Source: Sabethes cyaneus (lineage: Eukaryota > Arthropoda > Insecta > Diptera > Culicidae). Taken from it: a stretch of 64,000 nucleotides of DNA. A program made the position numbers and the translations under genes. Positions 42,582-54,189 of this stretch are shown piece by piece. Numbering within the stretch: the first letter of the stretch is position 1; each line of letters opens with the position of its first letter. The notes below the pieces were generated by a model that was not told the DNA's origin, did not search any database, and saw only the letters and a list, made by a program, of their open reading frames with translations. The stretch spans positions 79,311,449-79,375,448 of the forward strand of contig NC_071355.1 in assembly GCF_943734655.1 (NCBI RefSeq). The letters run 5' to 3'.

Positions 42582-42771
42582 TATTGCTGTTGCAGATGAA
42601 AACCGTGCGACAATCGGTTTTACTCTTGCTCTGTGTAGCGTAACTACGTCGCACGTGGTACGCAGCACATTGATGTGCTACACAGCGCACCACTTGCGTT
42701 ACACAGAACAAGAATAAAACCGAAAGTCGCACTTCAATTACTACGGTTTTCAAGCAACTGCAACAGCAATA
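42582..42771. mobile_element. Palindromic MITE family A, copy 2 (intact)
   Basis: A 190-bp palindrome from TATTGCTGTTGCAG to CTGCAACAGCAATA, with arms running through TGAAAACCGT, CGGTTTTACTCTTG and GTAACTACGTCGCACGTGG and a short centre around GCACATTGATGTGC. It lies between Arpc3 and cytochrome b5. Confidence 0.8.
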
Positions 42772-42848
42772 TTTTAGAAGCACATTTTTCTATTGTAAAC
42801 ATTATGCTGCTTAGATTCTTCACATTTCACCGCTATTTTGATACTTGA

Positions 42849-42991
42849 AGATACAATTAACAAAAGGGCGAATGTCGCAAGCGTAAACAAACCGAGTGAG
42901 AGTTGATTTTCCTATGCTGGCCCAGCAAAACTCGTTTGTTCGTCACTCGTCACTCGTTTTGTTTACATTTGCGAAATTCACAATTCTATCT
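42849..42991. mobile_element. Hairpin MITE family D, copy 2
   Basis: It starts AGATACAATTAACAAAAGGG and is nearly identical to 31292-31432 through CGAATGTCGCAAGCG, AAACCGAGTGAGAGTTGAT and TATGCTGG. The right arm is more diverged (TTTGTTTACATTTGCGAAAT...ATTCTATCT). Confidence 0.8.
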
Positions 42992-43108
42992 AGACTTAAC
43001 AATCAACATTTTTATGCAACATGTTCATATTATGATAGATTCGTCGTTTCTCTATTACTTCGAGAATCACTATAGAGATTGCTGACATTTATCGCACACA
43101 CACTTTGC

Positions 43109-43126
43109 CGCGTATACGTATACGCG
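43109..43126. repeat. 18-bp perfect palindrome
   Basis: CGCGTATACGTATACGCG is a perfect palindrome about 420 bp upstream of the cytochrome b5 start, in the divergent space shared with Arpc3. Function unknown. Confidence 0.9.
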
Positions 43127-43542
43127 ATTTGTATTCATCGCCAAATTTTTTTCCCATAGCGAAATCATTTCCCGATGAACACAAACCACCAATACAGTCA
43201 CACACTAGCAACCCTTATTACTTAAAGCCATGTTCAGAAGGTTCAGAAGCGAAAGTTCAGAACTTGGTTCCAAATGACGTCACTCTGCTTAAGACTTGAC
43301 TTATAGGCACTTTAGCAATTGCGTCATGCGAATGATGTGTCTAGTCCTCTAGTACTACTATAGCCAGTCTGTGTCTCTCTCTGCTTTCGAATTCGAATCT
43401 CAGATCTCCTAGAGCACAAAACAATCAACAAGTTATATTGCAATTTCGATTCGCCTGGAATTCGCCTTTGTATAGGAAAACAAGAAATAGCACTTTCAGA
43501 ATTTTGCAGAGGTTAAATCTATTTCAACATTATAAAACTGAG

Positions 43543-44906
43543 ATGGCCTCCCTTAAGCAATTTAGCCGAGCTGAAGTGGCAAAACATAACACTCAACAGG
43601 ATTTATGGTTTATTATCGATGATAAAGTGTACGACGTCACCGAATTCCAAAATGAGGTGAGATATTCATTAGATTTAATGAAAGTGCCTAGTTGTGTTAC
43701 TGATTATCGACTTTCATAGCATCCTGGTGGAGAGGAGGTTTTGTTTGAGTCAGCTGGAAAAGATGCTACCAACGAATTCAACGATGTTGGCCATAGCACC
43801 GATGCAAAGTGAGTTTTATTTTCGATCCACTTGAGTGGGCTGCACCACGTGCAGTAATTTGTAAGTCAATACCAATAATTTTACTATTTTCTCGTTCACA
43901 AGGCAACAAATGAAACAGTTCCTGGTTGGAGAAATCATCGAAGCCGAGCGTAAAAAAAAGAGTAAAGAAACAGAGTAAGTATGACTTTAAATACCTACTA
44001 GTTAACTTATTTACTAAGTTAGACTGTCTCGATTCTACACGATTCAATTCACATTGATTGTGATCAAAATTTTTGATTTCTGATCCTAGATGGTTAAAGC
44101 ATCCAGCTTGATCAGAATTAGGAATAAATCCGAATTAGCTTCACCGAAATGCAGAATCGAGGCGAAACTTGCTAGAATTTAGTCTAATGCATGTTGGCTT
44201 ATATTTTGCACTTTATCGTTAATCTCAGTACACCCTCTTCGTCCACATCGACTGGTTCTTGGCTTGGTTCACTTAAAGCAAAACTGTTTGGCTAACTAAT
44301 TGAAACAAAGCGCATTTGTACTCCCATCTGCTCCGGTAGCTGACAAGTTTTCCTGAATAGGCTATAATAATTATTTCAACATTCCGAAATCGAATAATTT
44401 GCTTTCTAATATTTTTAGTAGCAAACTTATTTTATTATCTAAATAAAAAAATTGCTAGCTATATTTTTTTCGTTTTCTTTTGGATGACTTTGTAAAGAAT
44501 ATTTTCTATCGGTCTGTTAATTATTCTGTTACACAGTTAGTAAATAACTAGTTTTTCCAGGGCTGCTGAATGACAACTATAACCCTATGGCAATAGAAAA
44601 CACAATTTTAAATAATGTGTTTAGTTCAGATTAATCAAAAGTTTGAATTTTAATTTTCATGCACAAGTTTTGTTTTTTTATTTGAAGCAAACGTCAAAAG
44701 ACTCATCTGTCTATAAATGTGCATCAGCTTGTGTGACACGTGAGATCACGTTGCTTAGCTGCTTCCAGTTTTATATGAATTGATAACATTGTTGATGCAA
44801 GCCTTATTTGTTTTATTTCAGCTGCCAACGGATGGCTATCATTATTGGATCAGCTCTAGGCCTAGGATTGGGACTAATTCTTATCTACAAGGCGCTGAAA
44901 AAATAA
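43543..44906 (+). CDS. Cyt-b5: Cytochrome b5, tail-anchored
   Basis: Four exons, 43543-43656, 43720-43808, 43903-43974 and 44822-44906, give 119 residues; all junctions are GT/AG and in phase. The protein starts MASLKQFSRAEVAKHNTQQD; LWFIIDDKVYDVTEF leads into HPGGEEVLFESAGKDAT. The two haem-ligand histidines are in HPGG (about 39) and DVGHSTDA (about 63). FLVGEIIEAERKKKS follows, and the last exon gives a hydrophobic tail (MAIIIGSALGLGLGLILIY) and KALKK, a C-terminal anchor typical of the ER form. It carries electrons to fatty-acid desaturases and P450s. The length is slightly short of the usual 130-140, with a short linker before the anchor. A poly(A) signal is at 44989-44994. Confidence 0.95.
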
Positions 44907-44988
44907 AAATATTCCATATTGCGATGTCGTTCTAAGTATCAATCATTCACTACTAAGCATTAGCTTCTCGACATATACACAGAAACTA

Positions 44989-44994
44989 AATAAA
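44989..44994 (+). terminator. Poly(A) signal for cytochrome b5
   Basis: AATAAA about 85 nt past the stop codon. Confidence 0.65.
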
Positions 44995-45239
44995 CGTAAT
45001 AGTTTTCGATTGTTTAAAATAAAGCAAATAGTTACGTTTTCTGTTAGTACAACACACCAGATACCATATTATAGAATCTTTTTGCTACACACAAAAATTG
45101 CTCTTATCTGCATGGGCAGTCCATACCACGTCCATACCCGACAAACTTCGTATTGTCACAGTTTGACCTGTCCTGCCTTTGTCACAATCTCGAGTTTTGC
45201 AAATTTCTGACCTCAAACATCAGTTCTACCTGACGAGAC

Positions 45240-45640
45240 AGGAAATGTCGCCCACTAAAACACAGGTAGAGCCCCAAGCATAGCCGTCACGCCTATACCC
45301 GCAGGCGGAGGCGTTCCGGCCCTGCGCGGACTCCACGAACGGACTCTAAGATCTCTCTGCCAAAGGCCGGAATGTCATATTTTAAATATAATGATGATGA
45401 TGAGAAGAAAAATAATAGATCGAATTTGTAAATGTGCTTTGCACTTTTTGTACCACTCGAGTTGCAATATGTGGTACAGTGAAAAAGTGGAGAATTCGTC
45501 AGCCCCGCCTGACACCGGTCTTCAACCGCGCGCCCGCTTTCAATTTTCCAACACAAACAACCACAAATGAACCAATAGGCAAGACAAATTTCGGAGCATT
45601 AGTGGTTATCACCTTATCAGGGCAAATTTAATTTTTCATC
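45240..45640. other. GC-rich retroposon-like block, no gene
   Basis: A GC-rich segment (CCCGCAGGCGGAGGCGTTCC, CCGGCCCTGCGCGGACTCC) ends near an ATGATGATGATGAG run at about 45390-45405. This could be a retroposon 3' end with a trinucleotide tail. No coding frame is recognised. Confidence 0.35.
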
Positions 45641-45778
45641 CCCTTAGCATTCATGCACTGTCCCACGATACAAAGTAAATTGAGCGCAGCACAAGCCGGA
45701 CGGTCGCGGAAGTCGACAGAAGCGTCAAAATATAGAGACTCACCCGCCTTCCAACCCTCAAGACTAAAGAGCTAGTGC

Positions 45779-45945
45779 AGTAAAGCTCTGAGCTTAAACG
45801 TCTCTCTAAGACTCGACCCCTTCCCATCGACAGACCCCGCAGGCGGCCATCAGAGCACAGGACAGCCACGGGGCCAGTGCAAAAATCCTACTCTATCTAG
45901 CAGCACCGCCTAGCCGAGACTCGAACACACGACACGAATTGACCT
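45779..45945 (-). repeat. Feilai-like SINE copy
   Basis: On the minus strand: TGTTCGAGTCTCGGCTAGG-like B box, GTGCTGCTAGATAGAGTAGG, CCCCGTGGCTGTCCTGTGCT, and GGGTCTGTCGATGGGAAGGG toward the 3' end. It is more complete at the 3' side than the other copies. Confidence 0.7.
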
Positions 45946-46429
45946 GATTTTCCCATCTGCTACCTAAGAAGTGCTATTACCCGTAATCACTACACAGTGG
46001 TCCTTCGGCATCCAACCGGATCTGGTATCCCGCTTACATCCCCTTACTAACCCTAAGCCCCCGATCGACCCAAACAATCCGACGTTTTTCGGAGATATTT
46101 GTGACAGCTGTGATAAATAGGGATGAATCCCAGAAACACTCATCTATTAAATATCAGAGATCCCCATACTGGCCTTATTCTCAAATGGAATAAAAGCACT
46201 TTCTGAACAACGCAACAATCACATTTGGTAAATTTTTACCCCGAGTCCCACTTGAAATCACAAAAGTATTTTGATATATACCCACATTCACAAGTAAACG
46301 TGACCGCTGTTCATTTACTGATTAGTTAAAAAGCCCTACACCACGACAAGGTTCAGTTTTATCGTAGGGAGATAGTTGTTGGTGGTCTTGTTATCAACTA
46401 ATGTTTTATGGAAGATTCAATAACTACTC

Positions 46430-46735
46430 GAGTTCGATTAGTTTTTGAGTTACGCAAAAATTTCTGTTTTATTTGTATGAGAGTCCTTACCCCCCTACCA
46501 CAGTAGTGAAGCCAAACTTACCATACCAAATTTGGTTCCATTTGCTTAATTAGTTCTCGAGTTATGAAGAAATTTGTATTTCATTTGTATGGGGGTCCTC
46601 TCTCTTAGAAAGAGGAAGGGTCTCACAACACCAGAGAAAAAATTCTTGCCTCCAAAAACACCAACATGCCAAATTTGGTTCCATTTGATTGACTAGTTCT
46701 TGAGTTATGCAGAAATTTGTGTTTCATTTGTATAA
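46430..46735 (+). repeat. Tandem minisatellite-like repeat (three units)
   Basis: The phrase TTTGGTTCCATTTGNTTNA, TAGTTCTYGAGTTATG and GAAATTTGTRTTTCATTTGT recurs at about 46440, 46535 and 46672, spaced about 110 and 135 bp. The units are separated by pyrimidine/purine-rich segments (TCCTCTCTCTTAGAAAGAGG). Confidence 0.75.
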
Positions 46736-46979
46736 TGTACAGTGGGACACATATATATATTCGAACAAAAATCATTGGCTCGATTGGCAACGGTTGGCTC
46801 ATGGATCTAGTCCCTGGAAGGCGATTCTTAACACCCCTGGTACGTGTAAGTGAGGTTGCTTACCGGCCAATTCCATTTTGGCCCTACATACAGGATCTAG
46901 TGAATATGGCCGCTAAAGCAAGTGGTAGTACGTAGTACCCTATATTCATATTCATGTATGTTGTATGTTTTGTTTGTAT

Positions 46980-47560
46980 GTATGATCCACCATAACTCCA
47001 GAACGCCTTGACCGATCACCACATGTTCCTTGGCATTAGAGAATCAGCACTAAAAGTTGACAAAAAGGGGGGGGGGAGAAATCTAAATAAGTAAAAGGGA
47101 TTGCGTTTCTGTTGCATTTAAACCGATTGCGCAGTTCTGCAACTGACTTTGAGAAAAGAGGGGGGTTCCACCGAGGAGAAATATATGGTAAATAAACCTT
47201 TGTTTCGTTATTATAGCGACTTTCATTGAGCAAACCGATGCATAATTAGCTACGTGACAGAAGGGAGAGCTGACTGGGAAGGAACCAACATGTAGGGAGA
47301 CGAGGAACGTGAGTATGAATGTATGTTCCGCCATAGCTGCGGAACTTCTGGTCTTCATCAAACGGCATTTGACCAATACATGTTTTTTGGCATAAAAGAA
47401 TCAACACCGGGGGGTTGACAAAAAAGGGAGACGGTCTCTTACAAGGGAAGAGAAAGGTTCAAATGGGTAAAGGGGTGCGTTTCTCTTGCATTTGGAACGA
47501 TAGCAGTTGTACAAGTTGTTTTATTTCTGGAAGGGGGAATAGGGTGGCCATTAAAAAAGG
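46980..47560 (+). repeat. Diverged direct repeat, unit about 335 bp
   Basis: Two copies, near 46980 and 47315, share in order GTATGWTCCRCCATARCT, CATGTTYYTTGGCATWARAG, AATCARCAC, GTTGACAAAAA, AAAGGGRTKCGTTTCTSTTG and CATTT. Open frames inside are not convincing. Confidence 0.55.
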
Positions 47561-48991
47561 GGAGGTTCAAAAACGTAAAAACGGCTTTGTGTCGATTTAA
47601 AGGGATTACCGAGAAGAAGACAGATTTACTAGTGGTTGAGGGACAACGTGAGAGGAACTGACAAAGGGAGTAGATAGAATTTTCGTTACAAAAACAGATT
47701 TACAAGTGACTGAGTGACAAAGGGGCCTTGAGTGAGATCGGGCAATCAGCTAGTTGTAGACTAAAACTAACTACTCAGCTATGCCATACACAATCTTTGA
47801 AAATCCTGCTTTAGTTAAAGCGGTACTGTCGAAAGAGAAAAATCGAATCAAACTGCGTTCCGAACCTGTGGAGAACCAATTGTTTTGGACAGAGACTAAA
47901 TTAAAAATAGAAGAATTGAAGTTTCCCTACGAGAAAAAGCTATTTTTTCTGATAAAAACGAAATCTAATTAGTTAGTAGCTTGTATTCTAAATTTCGATC
48001 AGATCTATTCTCATTATAGCTGCAACCATGTATGTTGTGCTTCTCAATATTTGCTATGAAAAAAAATTGGATAGTACACTTAGTTGTTATCAATTGTATT
48101 TTTATTCTATTCACTTAGCATATTATTCTATAATTATACGAATATTGTATTTGCGCATGAGAAAAAATGGTCAGTACAAAAAATTTCTATGTTTGCTGGT
48201 TATAACTCAATAACATATGAGTTATTGACGGGATCTATTACAAGTGATTTCTAGATATAGGTACCCACCTATATCTTCTGGTGAAGCTGCGCGGAGGTTG
48301 ACAACAATTGAAACAAAATATAGATCCTCTATAAGTAAACTACTAGTTTAATTAGAGCAAATTGACAACGTATTTATGACTTGGTTAAGCGGACAATTAA
48401 ACAATTTAAATTTACAAAAAGTAAAAAAAACTATCAGAATTTGCAAACAGCGTTTTAGTCAGTACAAATCAACATACATGAAAACATGAAAAACTAAAAG
48501 TTACTATTTACATGTTAAACCTATGACTAATACAGTACGATGTACGTCCCGAGCTGGGGAAATAGATAGATTATTCCGCAACGGTTTTTGCGAAAAACAA
48601 ATGCTCCGCGGAAATGTTTATGCGTTCTGTTTTTCGGTTAATTTATCATTAAGAATTTCAGTCATTCGCTCATACAATTTTGCTGATATTAATTTAACTA
48701 TTATTTATAATTAGAACGTTAAGAACCAGACGTGCAGCTTATCTTATGATTTTAAATATAACAGACAATAGACACACATGTTAACTACCTCGATAAACCA
48801 TTCCATTTATTCGTAGGAATAAAAAAGAAGACATCTTCGTTACAATTTATGATCGATTTTCAGATATTTAAACAGACAAGTTGTAGAGTTCTTAGTTTAC
48901 TGATTTGCGAGCCAGATTTTCTTTTTTTTTTAATTTAGATCGATATTGGTGTATCGAAGTAGTTAAATATTGTGAGTAAGTTACACATACA
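47561..48991. other. No gene recognised
   Basis: AT-rich. Short frames (about 60 codons) at 47781-48714 have no family resemblance. ATATAGGTACCCACCTATAT at about 48255-48275 is a local inverted repeat. Confidence 0.5.
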
Positions 48992-49136
48992 CCCCTATTC
49001 TGTATTTCGAACGAATCTTTATTTCGTTCGACTTGTTTCGAACGAGATGTTTTGCCCATTTGATTTTGATGGTGGGAATTTCATTCGAAAAAACTTTCGT
49101 TCGGAATACCAATCCGTTCGAAATATAGAATAGCGG
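48992..49136. mobile_element. 145-bp MITE with CTATTCT...TTTCGAACG ends
   Basis: The left end CCCCTATTCTGTATTTCGAA and the right end, inverted CCGCTATTCTATATTTCGAA, form an inverted repeat of about 25 bp. TCGTTCG/CGAACGA motifs recur inside. Confidence 0.65.
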
Positions 49137-50191
49137 TTATGATGATTCTCTATCTTTGCAGATATATTGGCGTTTTTTGCAAGGAAAATTAATCGGGATT
49201 GATAAATCTCTGTTCTGTCAATATTTGGAAAAACCTAAGACCGACGTAGGGTTCCGGGGCTAGTTTCTTCAGCCAGCTTTTATTTTGTACCTACCCTCTG
49301 TTCTCCATATTGTGGGGAAAAAGCTATCACTGTTTATTACCAATAGACAGTATTTGTTTGCATCTACCACAACAGTCTACCGAAAATACTGTCCCACGCC
49401 CTACTTCTTTTTTATGTCCTATATTTGAACAGCTTTCAATGAATGTCAAGAAACAACAATCACTTTTTCGAAATAAATTGTGATTAAAAATTTTGAGCAC
49501 AAACTAATTACAAAAATAAGAATTATATTTGCTCGACACATTGTTAAAGTTCTTCTGTGTAATCTGGGTACAAATTTTCGAATTCTTTTAACAGAAGCTA
49601 AATTTGTATTATGCATAATGAGGCTGGCAAAATATTGTTAATTCAAACACATACAGCGTATACAGCGTATTTAAGTTATGGTTAAATTTCTACGTATTAG
49701 CCCTCTTCCCTTGTTTCTGATATATCTATTACAAGAATAAGTGGTTTGTTTGAGAACTTCCAACGATCGAACAAATATTCATTCATTCAAATAAGACTCT
49801 ATCAAATAAAATAACACATTTTCATACCGTCACACAGGCATTTATGAACTACTTAATTGTAAAACTTTTTAAACTCAGTTGCAAAATATATGCGTTTTGG
49901 CGCAAAATATATAAATCTTTACTACGAATTGGTTTTCTATTTCTTCTGCAAGAAAAATATAATTTACACAAATATACACTAGCGTGAAAATAAATTACTA
50001 GAAACGATAGTTTATGATTTAGCCTAGACAGGGAAGGATAAGCCAAGCGGAACGAACAGCCACCAGTTAGTATGGGGCTGCTACATCTATGTTTTACCGG
50101 TGGTTGGGGTCGCTTATCTCAACTAGAATACATGGAAGCATCTGGCGAAGTGCGAAGGCAATCATTCTATCTCCTGCAGACTAATCGCTAC

Positions 50192-53100
50192 TTATCGAAT
50201 ATTGGTGAAAAGATTTAGAACACTTTTGTTTTCCTTTTGGCTGCGCGCTTTACTAAACACATTCCAAAAGCGTAACGTTTCATCGCCTGCACCGGTAACG
50301 ATCGCTTCGCCGTCCGGACTAAGTGCCAGGTAAAGAACCCGGTAGGAATGCCCCGTTAATTTGGCAACCTGAGTTAATGATGGGTACTTCCACACGAGGA
50401 TTTGATTTTGTGAGTAGCCATGAGTGGATACTAGTTCCGAGGAATGCTTTGACCAAGCTAGGTTACAAACCTGTGATCCCGTATCGACGCATTGCATGGG
50501 CTGCCCCGTCAGGGTATTCCAAAAGCGTATACAACGATCTGCCGTACCGCCTCCACTAGCCAGCAGTCCATGATGATGAGGCGACCATGCGATAGCTTTT
50601 ACCGCGGCCATATGCTCCGAGTACGACTGTACTGGATTGGACGAATGCTGATTCCAAACATACAGACGATTGTCGTTGCCACCACTGGCTAAATACTGAT
50701 TATCCGGGGACCACTTGAGGCCACATACTTCCTGACGATGACCGACGAGACGTCGCTCGAACACTTGCGTCGGAGTTCGTGTGTCACGCTGCATAATCAA
50801 ACGATCTCGAGACCCGCTCGAGAGGACGTCACCATTCCAGGCTAGGGCACCTACACGAGCCGAATGACCTTGCAATTTGTTAACCTACAATCGAAAACGA
50901 AAAGAGATATTCATTGGTTTACGCACTTTTTGTTGCTCATTGATTAGGCGAAATCAAACAATACTGATGAGCACGTCGTGGAGGTTCGCAAAAAAAACTG
51001 GTAGTTGGAGGTGAGTGCGCATGGTTTATTCAAGACACATTGCGAAACACTCGAGTGCGTTTCGCGAATGATGCCATCCATCCAGTGGCGATTAAAGGAA
51101 CGGCATTAAAGTGGTTTAATTTCCAGTCTTATTATAAATCAATTCAATTGCACAGACTTTGACAGGTTCCGTTTCGTTTCAAAATAACTAGCTTCCTGCT
51201 AGAAACATTTAAACAACAAAGCCCCTGTTGAAAGACACTGCCCACGCTCCCGAGATAATTTTTTTTGGTGCGTAGGTCAACCACGTAATCTTAAATGACA
51301 CTTTTCTTTGGTTTGAGAACAAACAAGTGGAAAGCAAATACGACAGTTCTGTATTTAATTGCTAGTAGTCAAAACCTAAAAACGGTAGTATAAGGAATAT
51401 TTCGTTTTGCAAAACGCTGAATCTGCGTAGGTATAGCATTTGAGATAATGATATATTTTTGGTTTATGGGGATTTTTTTCCTAAATATCATTAAAATAAC
51501 AATAGCGAAAACATTATTTAAAACAGGCGGATCCCCCCGCTTGAGTAAAGAGGAATGATACACATACTGAATAAGCGTAGCTTCAATAACCCTCTCTTAC
51601 CTAATTTTCCGCTCTTACCCACTCACATCTTGTCTCACCCTGGAGACACTATCAACACCTTTGTTTCATTACTTTTTTCTATCGGTTCTTCCATTGATTG
51701 TAAAACAATTGCCACTATAAAAAAAATAGCGATGGCACACCATTCGCAACAAAGCGGTCCTCTTCAACTAGATCTTCAGCAATTGGTAACCTGCAAATTG
51801 CCGAGTGCTGCGCGTCTGTTGAATGAGGTTCTATTTTTCTAAGTGAAGTTGGATGCTTTGACCCTAGAAGACAGAAGGGGAAGGAAACGCTCTGCCGTGA
51901 GGTAGGCCGCAGCTGTAGCGCTGGACGGGAGAGCCCAAAGTCACGAAATGACAGGTTCAATGGAATATGCTAGGAAGCGATGGACAGGGAATAAAAACTT
52001 GGAAAAACTGTCTATGCATTGCCACGAGGATCAAGTATCGTCGTGCGCGATCTCATTCGTGAAGAACTGCACCATCTATTCCAGGCATGCCACGTTCAAG
52101 TTCTATGAGAAGGCAAACCAATCTTGTAAGGGCTTTACATCGGAAATTGACATCTGTACAATTTTAATATGTTATAACTATTTTCTCAAGACTGTAAGTA
52201 ATCTACTATTTTTATTGAAAGAACGTCAAAACCACCTGTTCTTCCACTAGAATTAGGTCATAGACCGAAAAAATAGGTACAATCGCTTGATGGGTTGAAA
52301 ATACCCTCCCGTGCCTTAAGTTTTAATATTGTTCGATTAACTTTATTTAAAGTTTTTTTTTCATGTGTGGACTCATCACTGCGACCACTATCGTTGATCT
52401 ATTGTGATATCGCCCGGGTGTTTGCTGTATGACCCGCACTGCATTTCTTTTTGCTATAAATCGCTATTGAGTGAGCGATATGCTTATTATCTTTCATACG
52501 TGCTTGTACTGGGGTTTACCCTTCCTTCAAAACTTTACCCTCGACTTTACCCGCTCGTTCCGAGCTGCCCGTACTGTCCCATATTATAGCCGTCCCAGGG
52601 GAAGACTCGTTCGTTCCTCTTACCAGTACACTTAACTATAAAAGGGACTTTTGCACTGTCAAGAGGCTTCAGCGTGAAATATAGAATTCAGCATGAAGGA
52701 AGGGTAAATGAGGGGGGGGCTGAGAATAAACCCATGCTAAAGTCACTTGACAACGAATGGTTTGATTCTACTAAGATTCGAACCCATGACCACCAGCTTG
52801 TCAAATCACACTCGGTAACTTTGCGGCTCCCCACTTATGTAAAGTTATTTTATGCTGAAAAGTTAAGAGGTTTTATGTCTACAGCAGAAGATATGCTGCC
52901 GAATTATCACCCCCGCAGGCTTTTCCCAATAAAAGGAAAACTCGGCTCCGTACACTAAAGCCGTATCAATAAAACTACTGGAGAAATGGTTATAAGAAGT
53001 GGTTCGGCGTGGGAGTGATCGACTTGACTTTGAATCTCCATTGGAAGATACTATAATAAGAGTTAATGGGATCGCAGCAATGCTCCCATGATAGTCCTGT

Positions 53101-54189
53101 ACAAAGTTAGCTGAAAAGTCTGCCGAATAAAAAATCGAAAAGTCAAATTCCGATTCGGCATGTATCACCAAAATTTTGCTTTGTTAACTATTATACCATA
53201 CTAAGAAGTTCCACCTGTCATTACGAGATCCCTAATTCAATAAAAATAGGTATTACAACCTAGTCAAAATCAATGCACACGATGTCCCTGGGCGAGCGAC
53301 CGCCATGTACCATCGGAACATGAATATTTAACCTATTTGCCACGATATTTCGCCTCGCAGATTCCCGCAAGGTTTTTTGCCCTGCCGACATCGATAACGA
53401 AAACTCTTCTGCATGGTTTATCTTAAGTTTTTAAAATGGTGCGCGATGCGATCCATTTTATCCACCTTTATATGGCAGCATTAGATTGAATGTAAATAAA
53501 CATCAATTTGAATCAAGAACTGCTGAATATATATACCATTTACTTAAAGAAGTATGCCTTGCTGTTTACCCTCTCCAGAAGCCAAATGCACTTTGTAAGT
53601 CAGTCAATCCAGTGGGACGTTATTCAGAACGATAACTTCAAAAAGAGAAGAATCGTTTTTTCAATGTTTCCTCTTGCCAAACAATCAATATTTACCAACT
53701 CTCCAAACGTAAATTTTGCTTCTTCTCCCTTCCGAGGAGGTAGCGAAAAGAACATACCTGTTTGCTGGCAGCCACGTCCCACACCGTGACGTATCCGTGA
53801 TGCGTGCCAACCGCAAGCTGGTGCCCCCGCTCGCTCCATGACACCGAAGTAACTGTGTTTGCGTCGGAACTCAAATCGCACAGTCGGGTGACCTGAAGAT
53901 AGAAAGATGTGCTTAGAAAAAGATGACCGTAAATGTTTGTGTCTATAGAACTTACTTGGCTGGTGCAGGCACTCCACAAATACACGCAGCTTCCGAGTCC
54001 CACTGCCAGCACATTCTGCGCCGACCAGTCCACCAGATTTAGGTAAAAGTCGTCCTGTAATTCCGGAGCATCTAACACCTTGAATGGGATTTTGGAGATT
54101 TTGCGCGTGGCTTTTCGCGGCGATCGTAACAATTTTTGGCTTTTGATGCTAACCGGGGACAGTGAGTATGGGCATTGCTCATTGTAATC
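50192..54189 (-). CDS. fzr: Fizzy-related (Cdh1) APC/C activator, 3' exons only
   Basis: Three in-phase exons are visible: 54189-53956, 53892-53758 and 50884-50192, coding 353 residues to the stop. The first begins DYNEQCPYSLSPVSIKSQ and continues LLRSPRKATRKISKIPFKVL, DAPELQDDFYLNLVDWS and LWSACTSQ; then VTRLCDLSSDANTVTSVSWS; then seven-bladed WD40 repeats with GHRQEVCGLKWSPDNQYLAS, GGGTADRCIRFWNTLTGQP, VSTHGYSQNQILVWKYPSLT and VTGAGDETLRFWNVFSK. It ends NLFTNIR; the C-terminal Ile-Arg tail binds the APC/C. The protein is nearly identical to Drosophila Fzr, which activates the APC/C in late mitosis, G1 and endocycles. About 125 N-terminal residues (C-box and first segment) are missing and were not found to 64000. 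The introns of 63 and 2873 bp hold only repeat remnants. Confidence 0.94.
50885..53757 (-). other. Large intron of fzr
   Basis: Bounded by donor GTATGT (53757) and acceptor TTGTAG (50885). Contents: the family J MITE remnant (51575-51726), a tRNA-like string (GGGTTCGAATC on the minus strand near 52780) and otherwise unremarkable AT-rich sequence. No nested gene is recognised. Confidence 0.7.
51575..51726. mobile_element. Family J MITE, right-arm remnant
   Basis: TTTCCGCTCTTACCCACTCA, TTTCATTACTTTTTTCTATC and TTCCATTGATTGTAAAACAA align with the right end of the copy at 9695-10135. The left arm is absent. Confidence 0.55.
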
